Assembly: GCA_030446505.1 (NCBI GenBank)
Contig: JAUJND010000011.1
Coordinates: forward strand, 1 to 63,928
Length of the DNA stretch: 63,928 nt
DNA from: Chroococcidiopsidaceae cyanobacterium YX2bin18
GTDB lineage: Bacteria; Cyanobacteriota; Cyanobacteriia; Cyanobacteriales; Chroococcidiopsidaceae
Direction: 5' to 3'
The notes under the pieces were generated by a model, which saw nothing but the letters and a program-made list of their open reading frames with translations, ran no database searches and was not told the origin of the DNA. Shown piece after piece: positions 18,876-29,498 of the stretch (its first letter is position 1; each line of letters starts with the position of its first letter). A program made the position numbers and the translations under genes.

Positions 18876-21032
18876 CTATTGCCCACCCCACAAAATAATG
18901 TACACTCCCCAAGCCGCCATCGTACTTGCTAAAAGGGTAGACCAGACAGGGTGAGCACTGCGACTAATTTTGTCCCCCTGACACCATGTATCAATATCGA
19001 GCCAAGAAGTTGCCCCACGCCGGAACCAGCCTGTAGTGATCAGAGTTTGACCTATTAGGTTTTTGGGACTAGGCGGTTGAGGAGAATTGCCAACAAGTTC
19101 TAGCCATGAAAAATTGTGTAATTTAACTAAACCAGTAGGAGAGTGCAAAATCAAGTCTTGCCCTAGCCAATTGCTGATGCCGCGACGACCCAAGAGCTTA
19201 CCTTGGAGATGAACGGGCTTGCTGTCAATCGGTAAGACAGTAGGGTTTGCTAGGAGATCGGGTAAGTTAGACTCGATTTGCCTGGTGTCAAGTTTGATAT
19301 TCGGGAATAAGGAATTTATGCGACTAAAGGTGCCAATGCTAAAACCAATGGGTAGGCAACCTTTAATAATTACCCAGTCACCGTACATCCAACTTAGTTG
19401 AGAACTTTGTAGCAGAATTCCAATTCCGCCAATCAGCCAAGTCAAGCACCCGAAGGCGAAGCCCAGTGCAATGCCAAAGAAGGGAGCACCCTGTAATAAA
19501 AGTTTTGAGTTGAAGCTGACTCCTGAGTGCTTATTGCTGACTAGATTTAGTTCGGTTTCTAGATACCAGTGGTGAGCTATTTGGTTAAGGCGTTGCAGGC
19601 GATCGCCAATTAAGGGATGGGAATTATTAATAGTTAGCCAGTAGCGATTGGGATTTAGACAGTCCCAAGCAAGGATACGTTCAAATTGAGTGACTGAGTA
19701 GCAGTTGCCCAAAGTAATTGCTTGGCAGTAGCCTACTGGGGTCAACAAATTTAAGCTTTCTAAAAGCCAAGTAGTATGTCCCTGTTGTTTGATATCTAAG
19801 ACAATGCCTTGGGATATTTTAAGTAAAGCCCGGCTCAGAGCATTGGGATTGCCAGTGATTTCAGCAGCGAGGCGATCGCTGTAGTACAGCCGCAGTTGAG
19901 ATAGCCATACAGCACAACCGCTTAGGAGCCACCAAATACCATACGCCAGAGAACTAATCGCTGCCGCAGTTAAACGTAAACTTACATTTGTTCGGTCTCC
20001 CCACTGAGATACTTGTTGATAAATGATGTACGGCAGTTGAGTTACAAGAGTTACCAAGGAGATGATGACAAAATCCCAGTGAGCAATATGCCCTAGCTGA
20101 CCTGCGTAAATCGTAGCAATTTCATCATCTGCAAGCTGCTCCAACAACGCCTGACTAACTACAATTCTTGCCGTGCGGCGCAAATTCCCATAGGTAAATG
20201 CCAAGGGTGCTGATGTGGGCAAAATACCCAGATGAGGTACCCAATGCCGCTGTCGGCAATAACGTTGTAGCACTCGACTTGCTTCTGGGCTGTGGCTGGA
20301 GAGTGTATTTATTGATAGCGGTTGAAGACCATACAGCCGTAGTAAGTTGTCCCACAGCCAAGGCTACAAAATTAGCATAATGCCCAATGTTAGCAAGACG
20401 AACTGCGTTGGATCGCGGTAGAAAAGTTGAAACGGCTCTAAGTAAGGCAGCTTAACTAAAAGAGTGTTCGTGCCAGCCATTATGAACTTGAGTAGTTCCC
20501 GAATTAGCCAAAATAGCAGCGTAGCGGTGCCGAACTGTAGCAACCAAAGTGGTATTAAGTTAAGAGCAAGAGGTGTCCATCGTTTAGCTCGTCCTGCCTG
20601 TCGCCACTGTAGGGATGGGGGAGTAGGGGAGCAGGGGAGCAGGGGAGATTTTTCTGACTCCTGAGTGCTAACTTTTGACTTTTGACTTTTAACAGGCTGG
20701 CTATCAAAGGCAACAAATCCAGTTACGTCATTTTCTGGTGCAGTGGTAGTTGCTTCTAGGTAGCGGTTAGTTAATTCAGCATGATTGCGAACCGCCCACT
20801 CTCTGACTTTATGATTAGTGCTGTTACTGAGTGTCTGACAAAGGGCAAGGGCGCGGCTGGTTTCACCTGTGTGTTCATAAGCCACAACTAATCCCATCTG
20901 CGCTTTAACCTGGGATGGTTGATTTTGTTGGGTTTGACAAATAGCTTCAAGGTGTGCGATCGCTGTTGAGTAATCCCCTTGCTTTAGCGCTGCAAGTCCA
21001 GCTTCTAGAGATGAGTCAGGGACAGTCGCCAT
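18876..21032 (-). pseudogene. TPR-M48-type membrane protein with degenerate zinc motif and in-frame TAG
   Basis: One continuous frame of 718 codons interrupted by a single amber codon at 20364-20366 (codon 223). Residues 1-100 are TPR-like (AGLAALKQGDYSTAIAHLEA). A low-complexity linker and two membrane segments follow. After the TAG the frame continues PWLWDNLLRLYGLQPLS into an M48-protease-like domain (ILPTSAPLAFTYGNLRRTARIVVSQALL). Where M48 enzymes have HExxH, this reads AGQLGHIAHWD, so the first His and catalytic Glu are absent. Several more membrane helices and an SH3-like tail follow. It is probably a non-catalytic membrane scaffold, and the TAG (perhaps CAG originally) is a real nonsense mutation or an error. 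Confidence 0.75.
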
Positions 21033-21121
21033 AAAATTGTCTCTGTCCGATCCTCAGACTCTTGGTTCAATTTTCAGTTATCAGCAAGCCAATTTTTGAG
21101 CTTGAATTCGCTTGCTAATAG

Positions 21122-22754
21122 CTATTCGCTTATTGGTTCTTGACCAGAACCTACAGGGGCGATTGCATTTAACTGCAACTCTGGATGGTCTGACTGTATT
21201 TGGTTGCAATTCCATTCATTACGGAACAGCAATACTGGTCGTCCCCAACTGTCCTTCATCGTCACGGTGTTGAACAAACGCCCCACCTTTTGTAGTGCCT
21301 CCCAACCACCAGCAACCCAACGGGCGACTGTATAGGGCAAAAACTCCAGCTGCGTTTCTACACCATACTCATTTTGTAAGCGAAACTGCACTACCTCAAA
21401 TTGCAGTTGCCCCACTGCTGCCATAATTGGGTCACGTTTCGCTTCATCCGCTGAGTACATAATCTGGACTGCGCCTTCTTCCCGCAACTCAGAAACACCT
21501 TTATGAAATTGCTTGAACTTTGAGGGGTTGGGGTTCCTTAATATGGCAAATATTTCTGGTGAAAAAGCTGGAATACCTGCATACTCCAGTTTTTGCCCAG
21601 TGTAAATTGTATCGCCAATTGCAAATACACCAGGATTATTCAAGCCAATAACATCACCTGGATAAGCAAAATCAATCGATTCCCGGTCTTGAGCAAATAG
21701 TTTTTGCGGTCGGGACAGACGTACAGTCTTTCCTGTACGGGCATGATTTACCGTCATGTCTTTTTCAAACTTGCCAGTACAGACGCGGACAAATGCTACG
21801 CGATCGCGGTGCTTCGGGTCCATGTTTGCCTGAAGTTTGAACACAAATCCGGAAAATTCTGGGTAAGTTGGTAGCATTTCTCCCACACTACTATTGTGGG
21901 CAGCAGGTTTGAGGGCGTAGTCAAGAAAGGTGTTCAAAAATGGCTCTACACAAAGTTAGTCATGGCACTACCAAAAAACACTGGTGTCATTTTGCCTTCA
22001 TGAACTAACTGATGATCTAGTTCTGGTCCTAGCCCTTCTAAGAGTTCCAAATCGTTTTTGAGTTGGTGGTACAGTTCTTGATCTAACAGTTGTTCAATTT
22101 TAGGGTCACCTAGTTGGACTACTGTATCAATTGCCTCGCGGCTGCCATGAGCGCTACGTTCAAATAAGTGAATTTGTTGTTGGCGACGGTCAAATACGCC
22201 CTTGAAGCGATCGCCCATACCAATCGCCAGTTAACCGCGTAAGTCTGTAAGCCCAATTCCTGTTCAATTTCGTCCAACAGTTCCAGAGGTTCACGTCCAG
22301 GGCGATCAAGTTTGTTGACAAAAGTGAAAATCGGGAGGCGATCGCATTCGGCAGTGACTTCAAACAACTTTCGCGTCTGTGGTTCCAATCCTTTGGCAGC
22401 ATCAATCAGCATCACTGCATTATCAGCTGCTGCTAGGGTACGATAAGTGTCTTCACTAAAGTCTTGGTGTCCTGGGGTATCCAATAAATTTATCTGACAA
22501 TCTTGGTATTCAAACTGCAACACTGTTGAAGTTATTGAAATTCCCCGCTGTTGTTCCATTGCCATCCAATCCGAGGTAGCCTTACGCTGCGCCCGTCGCG
22601 CCTTGACTGCCCCTGCTTCATGAATCGCTCCTCCATAAAGCAAGAGCTTTTCTGTCAATGTTGTTTTACCAGCGTCCGGGTGGGAAATAATTGCAAAATT
22701 GCGACGATGCTCAACTGCTGTTTGCAATTCAGCCTGAAGATCAGTGGATATCAT
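21122..22754 (-). pseudogene. prfC: Peptide chain release factor 3, two frameshifts
   Basis: Translational GTPase RF3, which recycles RF1/RF2. Three frames tile the family sequence. The first has the P-loop [15 protein letters not shown], switch-I region RGISITSTV, switch-[14 protein letters not shown] and NKLD. The second covers [15 protein letters not shown] to FFGSAMTNF. The third covers [13 protein letters not shown] to the C-terminus. One C is missing from GGCC near 22230 (should read [12 protein letters not shown]) and one G from GG near 21945 (should read NFGVEPFLN). Both corrections restore canonical residues, so the gene is very likely intact in the organism. Confidence 0.92.
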
Positions 22755-22886
22755 GAAGCTTATTTGTAGGATGTTACAGGGATTAAAACCTAGAATTTAC
22801 TAAAATTACGCTTATTTGAAGGATAACTATCTAAAAGATAAGTCGTAAGCAAATAAAAGTTCTAATTCAATGATAAAGGTGGTTGT

Positions 22887-23231
22887 ATGTACGACGCAGA
22901 CAAACGGAAGCTTTTAGGAGCACTATGTCATGGCTCGATCTTTTTTAGTACTGCAATTCTGTCTATAGGGGTACCGATTGCAGTTTTGTTTGTATCTGAA
23001 GATCCAGTTGTCAAGGAAAATGCTAAAGAAGCTATCAATTTCCATTTTAACGTATGGTTATATGGAGCCATTATTACAGTGCTGGTGGTTTTAACTTTTG
23101 GGTTATTAGGGTTTATCCTGCCGCCTATATTTTTTCTTGTACATTGGGCATTGTCAATTTGGGCAATAACTTCAACTCTTAGCAATCCTGATCAAGCGTT
23201 CCGCTATCCCTTCATTTTCCGGCTGGTGTAG
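22887..23231 (+). CDS. DUF4870 (Tic20-like) membrane protein
   Basis: A 114-residue protein with three or four hydrophobic segments: residues 8-32, 55-78 and 80-103. The helix KENAKEAINFHFNVWLYG is diagnostic of the DUF4870 family. These small membrane proteins are often annotated as Tic20-like, but no transport function is shown in bacteria. A good RBS (AAAGGTGG) precedes the ATG. It is divergent from prfC and followed by an independent hydrolase gene. Confidence 0.82.
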   Translation: MYDADKRKLLGALCHGSIFFSTAILSIGVPIAVLFVSEDPVVKENAKEAINFHFNVWLYGAIITVLVVLTFGLLGFILPPIFFLVHWALSIWAITSTLSNPDQAFRYPFIFRLV

Positions 23232-23412
23232 GAAGATACCTACACTGATTTCAACTGCTGGCGATCACTGTCTCTACCTGTAGTCAACATCGTCTTTGAA
23301 GTTAAGCTAATTTAGTTTGATTTTTGCAAACTTTTTGGAAAACTACAGCAATTATAGTGAAGTCTTAGCCATTATCAGACATTCTCACTCACTTAAGTTT
23401 TGAGGTGTTGTA

Positions 23413-24399
23413 ATGGCTACAGACTATGTTCTATTCATCCACGGTGTTAACACTCGCCAGAGAAGTGAAAATAAAACCTATGCTGATGACCTGATCCGCC
23501 TAATCGAAAAAGAGGTCAAAAGTAAATCACCCAACCTGATGCTCAAACAAATCCCCCTCTACTGGGGCAAGGTAAATTTAGAAGAAGAACAAAAACTTTT
23601 AGAAAAATTCCAGCAATCTAGTACATGGAAGCATCTGTGGTTCCAAGATTTCCGCTCAAACCAAATTATGCAATTCGTGGGTGATGCTGCTTTATACATC
23701 AGCCGTCACGTTGGTTCTAATGTAATCAAAGCACTGGCAGAACAAATAAAGAAGGAATTACCTCAGCAGCCATCGAAAGAAGACCGTCTGCACTTGGTTA
23801 GCCACAGTTGGGGTACTGTGATCTTATTTGATATTTTGTTTGCTGCCCGTTGGGATGACCCTAAAACACCTGCTGAAGCTCGCCGTAGTGTCCAAGTCAT
23901 TCGTCAAGGAATCTTTGGCGTAGAACCTTCATCTAGTCAAGGCATTCGTGTCGCTAGTATTCATACTATGGGTTCACCTATTGCCTTATTCAACCTGATC
24001 AACTTAGTGAGTGACACAACTGACGTAAGAGGATCAACTCACGACATTGCCCCTGGTTTGGAGTTATTGCTAGATAGGCTGTTTCAGGCACGGGGACAAA
24101 AGCAATTGCGTTGGCGAAACTTGATGCATCCCGGCGATCCCATAGCATGGCCCTTGGCTAACATCATCCCGGATCTAGTGGATCGACAGAAGAAATTCCT
24201 TGATATTGAAGACGTAGTTACTAGCAATTCTGACGTATCCGATATTGTGATGCTACCTTTGGCTCAGACACCAATATCTCTTTTAGTAAACGGCGGCGAT
24301 GCCCATGGCAGCTACTGGAAAAGCAAGGATGTAGTCAACACAATTACTAAGACTATTCTTCAAGAGGCAATAAATCCAGCCGTAGTTGCTACACCTTGA
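23413..24399 (+). CDS. Alpha/beta-hydrolase-like protein
   Basis: A 328-residue cytoplasmic protein. It begins with the oxyanion-type strand YVLFIHGVNTR, and the nucleophile elbow is LVSHSWGTVILFD (S-H-S-W-G, serine in the GxSxG-like turn). A likely catalytic His lies near the C-terminus in GGDAHGSYW. Long insertions before the elbow (IPLYWGKVNLEEEQK) resemble the uncharacterised lipase-like hydrolases often found with phage or stress loci. Substrate unknown. The start follows GAGGTGTTGTA. Confidence 0.75.
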   Translation: MATDYVLFIHGVNTRQRSENKTYADDLIRLIEKEVKSKSPNLMLKQIPLYWGKVNLEEEQKLLEKFQQSSTWKHLWFQDFRSNQIMQFVGDAALYISRHVGSNVIKALAEQIKKELPQQPSKEDRLHLVSHSWGTVILFDILFAARWDDPKTPAEARRSVQVIRQGIFGVEPSSSQGIRVASIHTMGSPIALFNLINLVSDTTDVRGSTHDIAPGLELLLDRLFQARGQKQLRWRNLMHPGDPIAWPLANIIPDLVDRQKKFLDIEDVVTSNSDVSDIVMLPLAQTPISLLVNGGDAHGSYWKSKDVVNTITKTILQEAINPAVVATP

Positions 24400-24460
24400 A
24401 GATACTTTTAGCTTTTCATCTTGGACAATTGCGTAAAGATATATTATTTCGTTGTGTAAC

Positions 24461-24489
24461 AGCCCACCAATTAGCTAATTAGTGGGCTT
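24461..24489 (+). terminator. Intrinsic terminator after the hydrolase gene
   Basis: AGCCCAC and GTGGGCT form a seven-base stem around the palindromic AATTAGCTAATT, followed by TTG. It lies 62 bases after the hydrolase stop and upstream of hemB. Confidence 0.7.
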
Positions 24490-24553
24490 GTAGACTTATC
24501 ATAGTTCAGGATATCAGCCTCAGCAATTAGCTTTTCACTTTTTATAAAACATT

Positions 24554-25532
<979 letters not shown>

Positions 25533-25559
25533 GTCTAATACTTTATACTGTTTGTAGTT

Positions 25560-25589
25560 TGTACAGGCGGGATAAATCTCGTCTGTACA
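25560..25589 (+). terminator. Intrinsic terminator after hemB
   Basis: TGTACAG at 25560 pairs with CTGTACA at 25583, with extra pairing of CG and GAT/ATC-like bases inside, 27 bases after the hemB stop. The rest of 25590-25928 shows no gene. Confidence 0.6.
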
Positions 25590-25928
25590 TTAAAGCTCTG
25601 ACAATATTTTCCTCAAATAAATGCTAACGGCTGACGCTTTCGCCTCCTAAAATTGGTGGCACTGTGTAGCTAACAAATTCCCACTACTAAAATCACATTA
25701 GTCTAGCAGCGCATATCTTTTTTAATGTGTGCTGTTTCTATTTTTAACAGTGGTGCGATCGCTAGTAGGGCTTGAAAATTTCAACCAGGGCTGGAAATCA
25801 ACGCAACTAGCTGGGATATCAAGAGACGGCAAGGCTTGAACTTACTGTGTCATTATGGCGATACGAGCAAGGAGAAATGCCTTATGGCACAGATGGAAAG
25901 TGACGCGAAGTAGGAACTGAGAATTTCA

Positions 25929-27826
25929 ATGTCCTATCGGCAGACAACCCCTTAAGAGATCCCATTGCAAGCTGACTTAAGCAAAAAATTACCATCTAAA
26001 TGGAGAGACTTGATAGAGCAGATAACCATCTATGGTGAGGCAGTCTCTGAAATTCCTATCCTTTTGTCTATTCCTCATACTGAATTGCTTCCTAAATGGC
26101 TTAAGGTAATTGTCCAGACCGCTAAAGCTAGCAGGCAACCAAAGGATGTCTACAAATTAAAAGAAGACATTAACAAAATACTTAAAAAGCAGCAACAGCG
26201 GATATTAGTTGTCATTGACGATATTGATAGACTAACTGCTGAAGAAATTAGGCAATTGTTTCGCGTTATCAAAGCAGTTGCTAATTTCCCTAATATTGTA
26301 TATCTTTTGCTATTTGACAAAGAGGTTGTCGTAAAAGCACTTGCAGAGACACAGAAAATACCTGGAGAGGCATACCTAGAGAAAATTGTTCAAGTTCCCT
26401 TTGAGTTACCTCTTCCCGATAAAATATCGCTCCGCAGGCTACTCAATGAACAACTCAATTCAATACTCGCCGACACCCCAGAGCAGCTATTTGATAAAAC
26501 ATATTGGAGCAAAATTTACTTTGCAGGGATAGACCACTTCATTAAAACACCACGCGACATCGTACGTCTAACAAACACCTTGAGGGTGACATACCCAGTA
26601 GTAAAAGGTGAGGTGAATGCTGCTGATTTTATAGCAATCGAGGCTCTTCGAGTCTTTTACCCATCTGTGTACGATATTGTCCGCAAAAATCCTGGCGAGT
26701 TTACGTGGGGTATTCACGAGGATTCATCAAATTTCTTTTTAGAAGATAGTTTCAAAACCTTTCATAATTCATGGATTAGCCAAGTTCAGGAAAAAGATAG
26801 AGAACTAATCAAACGGTTAAAACATATCTTTTCCCAAGAGTAGAAGATGCTTTTAATAAGAATAGTGTTTATTACCCGAAAGAACTAATAGCACAACAGC
26901 GTAAGCAACTAAATATATGCAGTGCAGAAATTTTCCCTATTTACTTTCGCCTAGCAATACCTGAAGGTGGTATATCCCACGCAGAGATGCAAGCTATGCT
27001 GGCTTTAGCAAGTGATTCTGGAGGATTTGCTGCAAAACTTGTGGAGCTTGCCAATCAAATTCGCCCTAATGACACAACTAGAGTTAGAGAATTTCTGGAA
27101 CGTCTTAGAGACTATGCAGATGAGGAAATCCCTGTGGATTATATTCCCTCTATTTTACAAGCTTTATTTGAAGTGGGTGATCAGCTTTGGCGTTTAGAAG
27201 ATGAACTAAGTGCTTTTCTCGATCCAGGTAATCAAATACGAATAGAAATGCTTATTGGACAACTTTTAGTGCGGCTTCAAGCTCCATTAAGATTTGAGGA
27301 GTTAAGCAAGGCAATATCAAATGGCAAGGCAATTGCAACAATAGTATTGGAAGTAATATCTTTGGGACAGCAGCATGGTAAGTATGGATACAATAGACCT
27401 AAACCAGAAGATGAAAGACTTATCAATACACAGCAACTTCAGGAACTCGAAGAACTTGCCTTAGAGAAAGTACGTGAGGCTGCACAGCAAGACTGTCTGC
27501 TACAAGCACCAAAATTACGCACCTTTATTCATTTTTGGCAGCATTTGTCTGGCGAAGATGAAGTTAGGCAGTGGGTTCAGAGAATTATTAAAGAAGATAG
27601 AAAGTTAGCAGAACTTATAGAAAACTTTCACAAATATGCCGAACATTTTAAACTTGATCCTCAATGGTTTGTACCTTACCTTGAGCCAGACAAAATTATT
27701 GACCGTGTTAGGAGTTTAGTCGATAACAGTAAGTTAACAGAAAATCAAAAAATCGCAATTAGGCAATTTATTGAAGGATATGAGATAAGGCAGCAAGGGA
27801 AAGACCCAAATTCACCATTTCCTTAA
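25929..27826 (+). pseudogene. KAP-family P-loop NTPase, Walker A region deleted
   Basis: KAP NTPases are large STAND-like ATPases that include the phage-exclusion protein PifA. The family N-terminus is visible at 25929 (ATGTCC, then SADNPLRDPI one frame over). The sequence then jumps straight to DLSKKLPSKWRDLIEQ at 25970, so about 100 residues including the GxxxxGK[ST] P-loop are gone. The rest is well kept: Walker B RILVVIDDIDRL, then AEEIRQLFRVIKAVANFPN, FELPLPDK and KTPRDIVRLTNTL. Near 26830 one T is missing from a T run; correction joins the second half (from PRVEDAFNK to the end at 27826). The P-loop deletion is not a homopolymer slip, so this copy is probably truly dead. Confidence 0.75.
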
Positions 27827-27901
27827 AAGACCAGAGAGTAATGCCCCTTCAAATGGTGGATCAAACGACGCAAAAACAACTATTAAACCTCTAGTGTACG
27901 A

Positions 27902-27960
27902 ATTGTGTAGGCTAGCTAATGAGATGATCACGATCAGATCTAAATAGAACTTCACACAAT
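27902..27960 (+). promoter_or_regulatory. Operator-like repeats before the toxin-antitoxin pair
   Basis: ATTGTGT at 27902 is mirrored by ACACAAT at 27954. Between them lies the palindrome TGATC-AC-GATCA at 27925-27936. The elements end 16 bases before the antitoxin start, a typical position for autoregulation of a type II toxin-antitoxin operon. The assignment is inferred. Confidence 0.45.
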
Positions 27961-27976
27961 ATTTTAGGAGTGGAAA

Positions 27977-28192
27977 GTGAAAGCATACGAAGCGATCGCC
28001 AAAGTTACGTCTGAGGGGATTGAACTTCCAGACTCAGTGCTACAACTCTTGCCAAGTAATCAAGTTGTGAGGGTTATCGTTCTAGTTAGCGAACAGACAG
28101 ATACTTTAGAGCAAGTAGATTGGTCTCGGCTAACAGCAGAGCAATTCCTCGCTGGCTATGAGCAGGCAGACAATATCTACGACAGCATTTAA
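27977..28192 (+). CDS. Antitoxin of a MazF-type toxin-antitoxin pair
   Basis: A 71-residue protein from a GTG start with AGGAG eight bases upstream. It begins MKAYEAIAKVTSEGIELPDS, a short beta-rich N-terminal segment similar to AbrB- or PHD-like DNA-binding antitoxins. The C-terminal half is acidic and likely disordered (EQVDWSRLTAEQFLAGYEQADN), which is where MazE-type antitoxins clamp their toxin. I cannot name the family precisely. The toxin ORF begins within four bases of its stop, so the pair is translationally coupled. Confidence 0.7.
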   Translation: MKAYEAIAKVTSEGIELPDSVLQLLPSNQVVRVIVLVSEQTDTLEQVDWSRLTAEQFLAGYEQADNIYDSI

Positions 28193-28195
28193 GTG

Positions 28196-28525
28196 ATGCA
28201 GAGTTATCAGTCGGGAGAAGTCATCTTGCTGTCATTCCCTTTTGCTGATAGCACAGGAACAAAGCGCCGTCCAGCGCTGGTCTTGTTGGATACAGGGGAT
28301 GAAGACATTATTGTTGCTCGCATAACCAGTCAGATACCTCAGAAAGTTTTCGATGTCGAGCTTGTAGAATGGCAACAAGCTGGTTTGCTGCTACCGTCAG
28401 TAGTTCGGGTGCATAAGTTAGCAACACTGGAGAAACGTTTGGTAGAGCGTAGGCTGGGGATGTTGACATCAGCAGATTGGGTGCAGGTGCAAGCGAAGAC
28501 GAAACAACTCTGGGATTCTATTTAA
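28196..28525 (+). CDS. MazF/PemK-family endoribonuclease toxin
   Basis: A 109-residue toxin from ATG 28196; a GTG directly after the antitoxin stop at 28193 is an alternative. MazF features: the N-terminal SGEVILLSFPFADSTGTKRR, a beta barrel with the conserved PALVL, DIIVARITSQ in place of the usual catalytic Thr/Ser strand, and the C-terminal LATLEKRLVERRLGML. These enzymes cleave single-stranded RNA and bind the antitoxin tail as a dimer. The gene sits directly beside a decayed KAP NTPase, consistent with a small defence or maintenance island. Confidence 0.85.
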   Translation: MQSYQSGEVILLSFPFADSTGTKRRPALVLLDTGDEDIIVARITSQIPQKVFDVELVEWQQAGLLLPSVVRVHKLATLEKRLVERRLGMLTSADWVQVQAKTKQLWDSI

Positions 28526-28660
28526 TGACTGCATGGTTGAATTAATCAATGCAATGCGAGCTCTAAAAAAATTTCAACTGCGTAGGCTTAGCCCGCCGCA
28601 GGCATCACGTCTCACCAGAATTTTATCCAATACCTGCTGCAAACTTCTTTACTGTACATC

Positions 28661-29380
28661 TTAAGGAATAATGTTAATCCGACCACGACACAGGATTTGA
28701 CCTGAACTCAATGTCAATTCCTCAATAGCAACTTCCGTTCCTAAATCCAGCTTGAAATTATCTAGTATTAAGGGAACCCCTGGCTGAGTTTGAATCTGGG
28801 GTTGTAGTTGCAATTCATGGCAGCTTGCTAACTCTAAATTAGTGCGAATTATTAATGGCGTTGGGTTACTACTATCAGTTGCCAAGGTAGCACTAATAAT
28901 TAGCTGACCATTATTAATAGTAATTTTGTGCCAGCTGTGCCTATGTACTGAGGATGCTGGGAGTAGTGTTCTGAATAGATCAGTTAAAGCATTAGTTAAC
29001 AAGGGAGACTGGAGAGAAGCAGTGAGATCGGATTCTTGTAACAGTAACTCGCCAAAAACTGGTACAGGTTCCAAAAGTCGCAGCGGCTGACCGCGTAGTA
29101 CTTGGCCCAAGTTGGTGCGAATATTTTTTCCTACTAGCTGAATTTGGCTGAGATACAGCCCTTGATAGACAGCGTGGGTAGCTGAAACGGACATACGTGG
29201 GATCTGACCTGTGAGGATTTGGCGATCGCTCCCGGAAATTTTCACTTCCAGGTTGGACACAAGATCAACTTGCGAACGCAACCACAACCGCACAGCAGGC
29301 GACAGCACTCTGCTAATAAGACTATGTGATCCAGGTTCTGTTGTCTCTGGTTTTGCGCCAGCTTGGTTATCGGTGTTCAA
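28661..29380 (-). CDS. DUF2993 (LmeA-like) lipid-binding protein
   Basis: A 239-residue protein matching the DUF2993 family, abundant in cyanobacteria and related to the mycobacterial phospholipid-binding LmeA. The beta-rich core carries VSNLEVKISGSDRQILTGQI and LSQIQLVGKNIRTN, followed by the repeated strand pattern of the family and the C-terminal VAIEELTLSSGQILCRGRI. No clear signal peptide is seen, only a weakly hydrophobic segment around residues 20-35. It is likely to act at a membrane surface; the function in cyanobacteria is unknown. Confidence 0.82.
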   Translation of the reverse strand: MNTDNQAGAKPETTEPGSHSLISRVLSPAVRLWLRSQVDLVSNLEVKISGSDRQILTGQIPRMSVSATHAVYQGLYLSQIQLVGKNIRTNLGQVLRGQPLRLLEPVPVFGELLLQESDLTASLQSPLLTNALTDLFRTLLPASSVHRHSWHKITINNGQLIISATLATDSSNPTPLIIRTNLELASCHELQLQPQIQTQPGVPLILDNFKLDLGTEVAIEELTLSSGQILCRGRINIIP

Positions 29381-29498
29381 AGGTTAATAATGAAATAAAC
29401 GAGCATCTATAACAGTCTTAATTATTTCTGTAATATTTTGGACATATATTTAAAGTAATGCCAACATTTGGCTGATTAACTCATTAAGTTAACTAGTT

